Below the pieces are notes generated by a model. It saw only the letters and a list, made by a program, of their open reading frames with translations, was not told where the DNA came from and did not search any database. Positions 59,101 through 64,000 of a stretch of 64,000 nt of DNA are shown piece by piece (position 1 is the stretch's first letter; every line of letters starts with the position of its first letter). The position numbers were made by a program, and so were the translations under genes. The stretch is from contig NC_009831.1 of assembly GCF_000018025.1 (NCBI RefSeq), positions 3,410,001 to 3,474,000 of the forward strand. The letters run 5' to 3'. The DNA is from Shewanella sediminis HAW-EB3 (lineage in GTDB: Bacteria > Pseudomonadota > Gammaproteobacteria > Enterobacterales > Shewanellaceae).

Positions 59101-62100
59101 ATTCCTCTACTATTCATCACGATTATACCGTCCGCAGCATTCTCGATAATACTGCGTAGTCTCATCGTCCGCTCTTTAACCCGCTCTTCAAGCTCCTCAT
59201 TGGACCTTCGCATAAAAGTAGTGGCTCGTTGCCCGATAGTTACAGTGAGCATACTAGAGGCAATCGCCAGCAATAGCGCAACTATTGCCGTTGTGATCAG
59301 GTGAATACGCATTTGATAAAATGCGTCAAGTGCCTCTTGGAGATCAATCTCAGTTGTTACCCCTAAACCAAGTCTGCTATCCCAGCGCCAAACTCCCAAT
59401 ACAGCAACTCCTCGGTAGTCGCGATACCCCTCGATATTAGACTGAATATTTGCCCTTCCGGTTGCTTGCTGTGCCTGATTGATAATCGCTTGCGTCATAA
59501 ATGTGAAAGGTAACTCAGTAAAAGAACGTTCTGGCAAGTAGCCCTCTGTCATGTTGCCACCTGGATCCTTCAGCATTAAAAATGATTCACCTTCTGAATC
59601 TATGCTTTGCAGCCCAATTTCTACCAGTGAGTCTTTGAAGCGGCTTTCGGTGACCATTCCACCGTCTCGATTGATTAGATAGCTCTCTCCGGAACGGCCA
59701 ATACTTCCTTGTTGCAAGATTTGGGATAAGCGGCCACTAGGTAATAAGCGCTGGGTAAGAACCGCAAAAACCTTTCCTGTATGATCTTTTACCGGCGTGA
59801 TAAAAAACATGCTTAAGGCATTCAGGTTCGAGAAACCTGAGCTGTACTCACCGACTTTAACATCGGATGGAATAGGTGGCACAAATACCGTTTCACCACT
59901 AAAGGCTCGATCGAGCAACTCCGGCGCATGGATTGCAATCAGGTTTTTCGAGCCTAAGTTAATGTTTCTACGTGAAGCGATGCTAATCCTATCCTTATTA
60001 ATAAGGAAAAAACCAACATGACCAAAATCCTCTACATGACGTTCGAAAAACGAACGGATATCCCCCTGTATATTGTCATCTTTCAATACACGCTTTTCTG
60101 CAGGCAGAGACAATAAGTGTTGCGTAAGCTCAACTAACTCAGGGTGCTCTCCTAATCTAGACAGATATCGCTTTCGATCATTAATCCAGGTGTCTAGGTT
60201 TTCTGAAGTTCTTTCAAGAATAAACGTCAAATCTTCCTTTGTATCGCTTAATGTTGATTGCCTGTTTTGTTCAAGGGTATACCAAACCAATAGTAAGACG
60301 ATTAATACAATGATGCTGGTGAGCAGCATCATTGAATAAGTAAAAGCCCGAGAAGCCACAAATTTAGCAATAACTTCATTAGATAATAGTTTCGGAAGCA
60401 GGAATGCCGTAACTGTCAAAACTATAAAGGTGAATACTGCAATGATTATCAATGGATATACCGAAAAATACTGTTTAAACAGTTTCGATACAGGAGCATC
60501 TACACTCTGTTCAACTGAAGCACTAGCAAGCCACTTATTTTTAATTAAACTTAGCTCTTTCTGGCTTATAGATTCCACACCTTTTCTCAAGATAGAAATC
60601 AATAATGGAAGATCCTTGCGCGTGGCGATATTGAGCAGGCTCAATTCGTGATCGCCAATCTTAATTTCACTTGAAACAGAAACATCGGTCATCAGGCTTT
60701 CAGAGATAAAGTGATTCAGTACTGCCATCTCCCCCAAGGCTGCATCAGCTTCCCCAACACTGACAGCAATCATGGTTTGATATGTATTCTCAAGAGGAAG
60801 TATTTTAATTTGTGGATATTCTCTACTCAAAATCTCTTCATAAAAAAATCCCTTAGTAACCGCAACCGTTTTGCCAAACAAGGCTTCTAAAGAGCGATAA
60901 GGCATACTCTTCTTGCTCAGGATCGCATTGGGGTTATCAGCATAGGGTTTAGTGTAAAGTAAGTATTTTTCACGCTCAGGGGTTTTAACAATATCTAACA
61001 TAACATCGAGAGAGCCATCTCTCATCATCAGCAGAAATTCCCCCCATGTAGGCCCTTCAACATATTCAATAGATAGCCCTGCCTTTTTCGCTATCAGGTT
61101 CATATAGTCGATAGAGAACCCTTGTGTCACACCATTCCTTTTAAAATTAAATGGTGGCCAACTAATATCTCCTGAGACTCGTACAACAGGATTGCTTGCA
61201 ACCCATGCTTTTTCTTTAGCAGTTAAGTCAATTTCATCAGTAACTTGGCTTACAGTTGAAGGTCTAGCGATCCATCGTTCTGTTATCTGCTTATGTTTTT
61301 CCTCATCGATAGAAGCGAGCACCTTATTAAGGACAGAGAGAAGTTCAGGCCAATCTTTACGAACACCGAAACTAAAAAATGTTCTTTCAAGTTGCGTTTC
61401 AGCATCAACTCTAATCGAGGTTAAGTCATATTTCAGAATAAGGTGGTTAGCCACGGCATAATTAACAATTGCAGCATCCACTTTACCGTTATCTAGAGCT
61501 CGTATTGCTTCTAAAGGAGAGTTGACAAAATATGGCTCTATTTCCGGATAGTTTTTAAGGATCATCTCCTCATAAAAAAAATCTTTCACCATTGCCAGCT
61601 TTCCACGGTTCAAATCATGAAAAGCATTCACTGGCTCTTGATCTTTCCTGGTCAAAAAAATAGTCGGAAAGCTAATGTAGGGGCGAGTAAAGTTAAGATA
61701 AGCACTTCGTTCTTTCGTTTCCACAATTGTGGAGATGACATCAATATCGCCGCTCTGAGCCCCCGCAATGACATCAGTCCAATTCAAGCCAGAAATGACA
61801 CGCATATCAGTCCCAAGGCGCTCATTAATCAGCGCAAGGTAGTCCGCAGAGATCCCGGAATAGTTGCCTCTATCTCCAATGAAGTCAAAAGGCGGATAGT
61901 TCTGGTCAATACCCAAACGGATGTTAGGATGGTTATCCAACCAAGTTTGTTCATCTGCTGTCAAATGAAGCACTGACTTATTACTGTTATCTTCCAGATT
62001 ACTGGCTGACCATAATCGGTCATAAATTTTCTGGTATTGCCCATTTGATTTTAATTGTGATAGCCCCTGACTGAAGTCATCTCTCAATGATTTATCTGAA

Positions 62101-62750
62101 AATCCAACTGAAAACCAAGTCTTACCGCCAAAAATATTGTATTGATTATAGCGTTCCGGCTCATAACCAAAATACCGCGCCCAATACGAAAAAATACTCC
62201 AGTCAATAACGAGCGTATCAGCCTTTTTTTGTAAGAACAGTAATACTTGCTCTGATTGATCCTCGACCTCGCGATAAAAGTTCATTTGTGGAATGGCTTG
62301 TTCAAAGCTTTTACCCAGGTCTTTACTGGCACCTTGCCATGAAAGCACTTTCCTGCTCTTCAGCTCATCGATAGAAGATAATGTGGTTCTGTCTTCGGGT
62401 TGCGTTACCGCATAATTCCAGAAGTAGATAACTTGATTAGAATAGTAAACAGATGAATTTTGTTCAGAAGGAATAGTTGTAGCCGCATCAATATTTCCCT
62501 GCCGCAACTGTTCAACAAGATTGTTATTAGAGAAGTAGTGAACTTCCAAATCATGTCCGCGCAAAGCGAGTGCTTCACGCATAATATCAACCTCTATTCC
62601 TCTCGGTTCTGATTGTCCCTCTGGGGTTGATGCAAATACAAAGGGAGGCTTTCCATAACCAAACCCAACCTTTATAGTTTCTGCATTACAAAATGCGCTT
62701 GTGATACATAGAAGAAGCAGAAAAGAAAAAAACCGGGTAATGAAATTCAT
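56109..62750 (-). CDS. Giant BvgS-like hybrid sensor histidine kinase
   Basis: A 2213-residue inner-membrane sensor. Order: signal peptide (1-23); three SBP_bac_3 domains (about 25-250, 265-495, 510-745); helices at about 764-788 and 805-824; an extracytoplasmic Cache-like domain (about 830-1145); a helix at about 1150-1172; two PAS domains (about 1197-1315 and 1345-1460). HisKA follows with phospho-His1491 in [13 protein letters not shown], then HATPase_c ([26 protein letters not shown]), REC1 (Asp1782), REC2 (Asp1925) and Hpt (His2072 in SHTIKG). A helical tail follows. Two repeated SBP domains are usual in BvgS; three plus a Cache is unusual. It is translationally close to the HD-GYP regulator. 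Confidence 0.93.
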   Translation of the reverse strand: MNFITRFFSFLLLLCITSAFCNAETIKVGFGYGKPPFVFASTPEGQSEPRGIEVDIMREALALRGHDLEVHYFSNNNLVEQLRQGNIDAATTIPSEQNSSVYYSNQVIYFWNYAVTQPEDRTTLSSIDELKSRKVLSWQGASKDLGKSFEQAIPQMNFYREVEDQSEQVLLFLQKKADTLVIDWSIFSYWARYFGYEPERYNQYNIFGGKTWFSVGFSDKSLRDDFSQGLSQLKSNGQYQKIYDRLWSASNLEDNSNKSVLHLTADEQTWLDNHPNIRLGIDQNYPPFDFIGDRGNYSGISADYLALINERLGTDMRVISGLNWTDVIAGAQSGDIDVISTIVETKERSAYLNFTRPYISFPTIFLTRKDQEPVNAFHDLNRGKLAMVKDFFYEEMILKNYPEIEPYFVNSPLEAIRALDNGKVDAAIVNYAVANHLILKYDLTSIRVDAETQLERTFFSFGVRKDWPELLSVLNKVLASIDEEKHKQITERWIARPSTVSQVTDEIDLTAKEKAWVASNPVVRVSGDISWPPFNFKRNGVTQGFSIDYMNLIAKKAGLSIEYVEGPTWGEFLLMMRDGSLDVMLDIVKTPEREKYLLYTKPYADNPNAILSKKSMPYRSLEALFGKTVAVTKGFFYEEILSREYPQIKILPLENTYQTMIAVSVGEADAALGEMAVLNHFISESLMTDVSVSSEIKIGDHELSLLNIATRKDLPLLISILRKGVESISQKELSLIKNKWLASASVEQSVDAPVSKLFKQYFSVYPLIIIAVFTFIVLTVTAFLLPKLLSNEVIAKFVASRAFTYSMMLLTSIIVLIVLLLVWYTLEQNRQSTLSDTKEDLTFILERTSENLDTWINDRKRYLSRLGEHPELVELTQHLLSLPAEKRVLKDDNIQGDIRSFFERHVEDFGHVGFFLINKDRISIASRRNINLGSKNLIAIHAPELLDRAFSGETVFVPPIPSDVKVGEYSSGFSNLNALSMFFITPVKDHTGKVFAVLTQRLLPSGRLSQILQQGSIGRSGESYLINRDGGMVTESRFKDSLVEIGLQSIDSEGESFLMLKDPGGNMTEGYLPERSFTELPFTFMTQAIINQAQQATGRANIQSNIEGYRDYRGVAVLGVWRWDSRLGLGVTTEIDLQEALDAFYQMRIHLITTAIVALLLAIASSMLTVTIGQRATTFMRRSNEELEERVKERTMRLRSIIENAADGIIVMNSRGIVQNFSPAAETIFGFCASEVVGNNIKMLMPEPTRKEHDGYLKHYIDDVKTKVVGKTREVVGLRKNGETFDMDLAVGEFFIDGEHLFTGMVRDITERKRMDKELRLSKEDLEKTLYEKTSLEEKLKQNVAYMTTLLENLPIAVFAKDVKNDYRFTLWNHVAVEIFGFKSGQIIGRNDYDLFSTEEANHFRRTDEEIVKHLGIKDIQEETITTSHGERILHTVKVAVPNESGESNILLGITQDITDRKQAEEELMRAKRVAENATRAKSDFLANMSHEIRTPMNAIIGMSHLALQTGLDRKQRDYINKIQSASESLLALINDILDFSKVEAGKMEIERKPFNLNDTLDKLAQLITVKTREKKLELLIDTHKDVPCGLIGDSLRLGQILINLTNNAVKFTEKGEVVVSIEKVCVDDEQVTLKFTVKDTGIGMTKEQMGKLFQSFSQADASTTRKYGGTGLGLTISKKLTELMGGAISVESTFGKGSSFVFTANFGLSQAAEVVSQLPKPDLRHLPILIVDDSPVARQILRQNGEALTFVVDEASSGEEAIEKLHDYDQLGTPFKVVFIDWKMPGMDGVETCHRIKSEENIESPPNIVMVTAYDRHELIHEMEGMEVSGVLTKPVTQSSMLDATMVAMGYEEAKRDEQAYDLGLDAAKAIRGTHVLLVEDNDINQQVATELLEMAGLVVTTASDGQEACERVKTELFDVILMDIQMPVMDGYTATRHIRKFSGYEELPVIAMTANAMDGDREKCLDAGMNDHIAKPIDPASMFAALVKWVTPQEGADEVFVPDASVSDAEVKLPELPGVNLELGLMRVAGKHKLYLDLMKRFVAEQSNVPMRIEQALATGDIMLAERLSHTIKGISGTLGAIELQELAAKLETAIQAEDENQIATVMPAFTGELERLVEAIRVKTVEKQEQVTHIPLTAEERKKTLDVLINIRDLLSNDDGDALDIFSENHEQLSILVEPEELSRLESTIESFDFQGAITVVDDLLKNAEE

Positions 62751-63316
62751 ATATCAACCTCTGATGTTTTTACTATATACAGAGAAAATCCTTTTTAACC
62801 ACTTGTTTCCTCAAGGTACGGCCTTGCAAATTAACAATTTTGTCTATGGTATGGACTTGGTATCCAATGTGAACCTGTCATGGTGAATCAGCTTAAATCT
62901 AAAAAATAGCAAGCTCATGTATCACCATATGTAATTTGGTACCTTGTACCAACTAAGGCCGGAAAATAATGAACACCTTAGTATCTATAGTGTTCATTAT
63001 TTTAGCAAGTAAGGCTTGAAAAAATTTCTGTCAAAACAGACTTATGCGTCCCCCCACACCTAAGAAGAGCAAAAACAAATAAATTGATAAGCACCAATTC
63101 GAATTAATGAGAATAAAAAGTCGATTAATGTACACAAGCCTACTCCCATCACTTACCTTAAAAAGGGAGCAAGACGTCTCATCGAACAAAGAACCTATAT
63201 GTTGGAACAAATAAATAATCACATACAACATATGACAAATCGTTTGTATTAAAACGAAAAAAAAGGGTGGTAACATCAATCTGTTACCACCCTTACTTTA
63301 AACTCTATTCAGTTAA
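62751..63316. promoter_or_regulatory. Control region of the inserted sensor operon
   Basis: About 560 bp without a gene. It holds several dyads: CAAGG-N5-CCTTG (near 62813-62827), TTGGTAC-CTT-GTACCAA (62936-62952) and a perfect 12-bp inverted repeat AATAATGAACAC / GTGTTCATTATT (62965-62976 and 62990-63001). These are candidates for operators or a transcript hairpin upstream of the sensor gene. A low-complexity frame at 63031-63279 is not considered a gene. Confidence 0.5.
63255..63294 (-). terminator. Terminator after intact fdx
   Basis: A 13-bp stem (AAGGGTGGTAACA / TGTTACCACCCTT) is preceded on the plus strand by an A run, so it ends in a T run in the minus transcript. It differs from the terminator at 54806-54843 and was therefore brought by the island. 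Confidence 0.88.
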
Positions 63317-63351
63317 CTAGTTGCCTTCACTCACCATATTGATGGTGTACT
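63308..63351. repeat. 44-bp direct repeat, copy in intact fdx
   Basis: Perfectly identical to 54852-54895. It covers the last 35 bases of the fdx coding region including the stop and 9 bases beyond. It marks the fdx-proximal junction of the insertion. Confidence 0.95.
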
Positions 63352-63655
63352 TGGGAATATCCACGACCAAGTCACAGTCAGGTACTTTGGTCTGGCACGA
63401 AAGACGACTTTCAGGTTCCAAGCCCCATGCCTTATCCAGCATGTCATCTTCGAGCTCATCGCTCTCTTCAAGCTCATCAAACCCTTCACGAACCACAACA
63501 TGACAGGTAGTACATGCACAAACTTTCTCACAAGCATGCTCAATATGAATGCCATTTTTCAGAGCAACATCTAAAACCGTTTCACCTACATTGGCTTCAA
63601 TAACGGCCCCATCGGGACATAGTTCTTCATGGGGTAAAAATACAATTTGCGGCAT
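63317..63655 (-). CDS. fdx: ISC-system [2Fe-2S] ferredoxin
   Basis: Electron donor for cluster assembly on IscU. The 112-residue adrenodoxin-type ferredoxin has cluster ligands Cys42, Cys48 and Cys51 in HACEKVCACTTCHVV and Cys87 in RLSCQTK, plus one more Cys at 46. It begins 17 bp after hscA. Its 3' end is provided by the inserted island, yet the protein ends normally (INMVSEGN). Confidence 0.98.
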   Translation of the reverse strand: MPQIVFLPHEELCPDGAVIEANVGETVLDVALKNGIHIEHACEKVCACTTCHVVVREGFDELEESDELEDDMLDKAWGLEPESRLSCQTKVPDCDLVVDIPKYTINMVSEGN

Positions 63656-63672
63656 TGGGTTACCTATTTAAT

Positions 63673-64000
63673 CTAAATACTGTCAACTGACTGGCCTTTA
63701 AGGGCCAGCTTAATTGAATTATCCATACGCTTAGCCGCAAAATCCTGCGTGCTAGCATCTAATGCTTCAATGGCTTTTTCAATCGCATCGGCATCATCCT
63801 GACCACCGACTTCAACCAATACAGCCATGCTCTGCTCAATCGCATTACGTTCGTCAGCCGTTAACAGCTCACCATCCTTCGCCAATGCGGCACTTAATGT
63901 CTCGAGTACCCTTGCAGCTTCGACTTGCTGTTCTGCAAGCATACGGCGAGCAATGTCATCTTTTGCGTTCGCCATCGAATCTTTCAACATGGACCCGATC
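63673..64000 (-). CDS. hscA: Hsp70-type chaperone HscA, C-terminal part (cut by window end)
   Basis: Specialised Hsp70 that releases clusters from IscU. Only the C-terminal lid region is in the window; the frame continues beyond position 64000. It contains [35 protein letters not shown] and ends [23 protein letters not shown], which matches the HscA tail rather than DnaK (no EEV-type acidic end). Upstream isc genes lie outside the window. Confidence 0.95.
   Translation of the reverse strand, partial: IGSMLKDSMANAKDDIARRMLAEQQVEAARVLETLSAALAKDGELLTADERNAIEQSMAVLVEVGGQDDADAIEKAIEALDASTQDFAAKRMDNSIKLALKGQSVDSI

Larger units (their letters stand above)
54896..63351. mobile_element. Putative genomic island inserted at the 3' end of fdx
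   Basis: One repeat copy plus unique DNA, 8,456 bp, sits between the displaced fdx end and the intact fdx. It carries only a hybrid sensor gene, an HD-GYP regulator and a 560-bp control region. The direct repeat reconstitutes the fdx coding end, as integrases do when they use the 3' end of a gene. No integrase or transposase gene is present, so either it was lost or it acted in trans. Confidence 0.6.

Noticed and set aside
63031..63279. 82-codon hydrophobic frame upstream of the sensor gene (minus)
   Set aside because: Low-complexity sequence running into the fdx terminator, with no ribosome site; judged a chance frame in AT-rich DNA.

Overview
The window looks like chromosome of a marine gammaproteobacterium of the Shewanella type. 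The reasons are moderate G+C, an E. coli-like order in many blocks (ybaN-apt-dnaX-ybaB-recR-htpG-adk-hemH-gsk; comEC-msbA-lpxK-ycaR; lolCDE; hscA-fdx-iscX-ndk), and Alteromonadales-style accessory genes (large TonB receptor, Big-1 lipoprotein, very long hybrid sensor). No rRNA, tRNA, CRISPR array, phage gene or transposase gene was seen. The genus is an inference; no database was searched.

Layout. 1-3 kb: 3' part of an RND efflux permease and a periplasmic metallo-hydrolase. 3-8.4 kb: lipid A export operon comEC-msbA-lpxK-ycaR (minus). 8.5-12.5 kb: DUF2062 protein and the lipoprotein-release operon lolC-lolD-lolE. 12.5-17.7 kb: atypical PilZ protein, mfd, CsiV-like protein. 17.8-24 kb: acylphosphatase, ycfP-nagZ, sdaA, cysB and an unknown membrane-anchored coiled-coil protein. 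24-33 kb: three REP palindromes, topA, astB, a Big-1 lipoprotein and an SLC1-type symporter. 33-45 kb: gsk, hemH, adk, cnoX, htpG (with a clear sigma-32 promoter), recR, ybaB, dnaX (with an in-frame -1 frameshift site), apt, ybaN. 45-48 kb: a MITE-like element, a 39-codon membrane ORF near a perfect FNR-type box, and a three-gene peptide-modification operon. 48.6-53 kb: dusC, a DksA-like protein, a TonB receptor. 53.8-64 kb: ndk, iscX, an inserted signalling module, fdx and the 3' part of hscA.

Two loci deserve most attention. (1) 45780-48078 encodes a secreted peptide with fourteen EGKCG motifs, a DUF692 (MNIO) iron enzyme and a DUF2063 partner. This is the HvfABC/bufferin logic, in which cysteines of a precursor are converted into copper-binding groups. 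The precursor has grown by an 87-bp tandem repeat and is separated from the enzyme genes by a strong hairpin. (2) The isc operon is split between fdx and iscX by about 8.4 kb carrying a 2213-residue hybrid sensor kinase (three extracellular SBP_bac_3 domains, a Cache-like domain, two PAS, HisKA/HATPase, two receivers, Hpt) and an HD-GYP response regulator. A perfect 44-bp copy of the fdx 3' end lies at the far boundary. This is the footprint of integration into the end of fdx, yet no recombinase gene remains.
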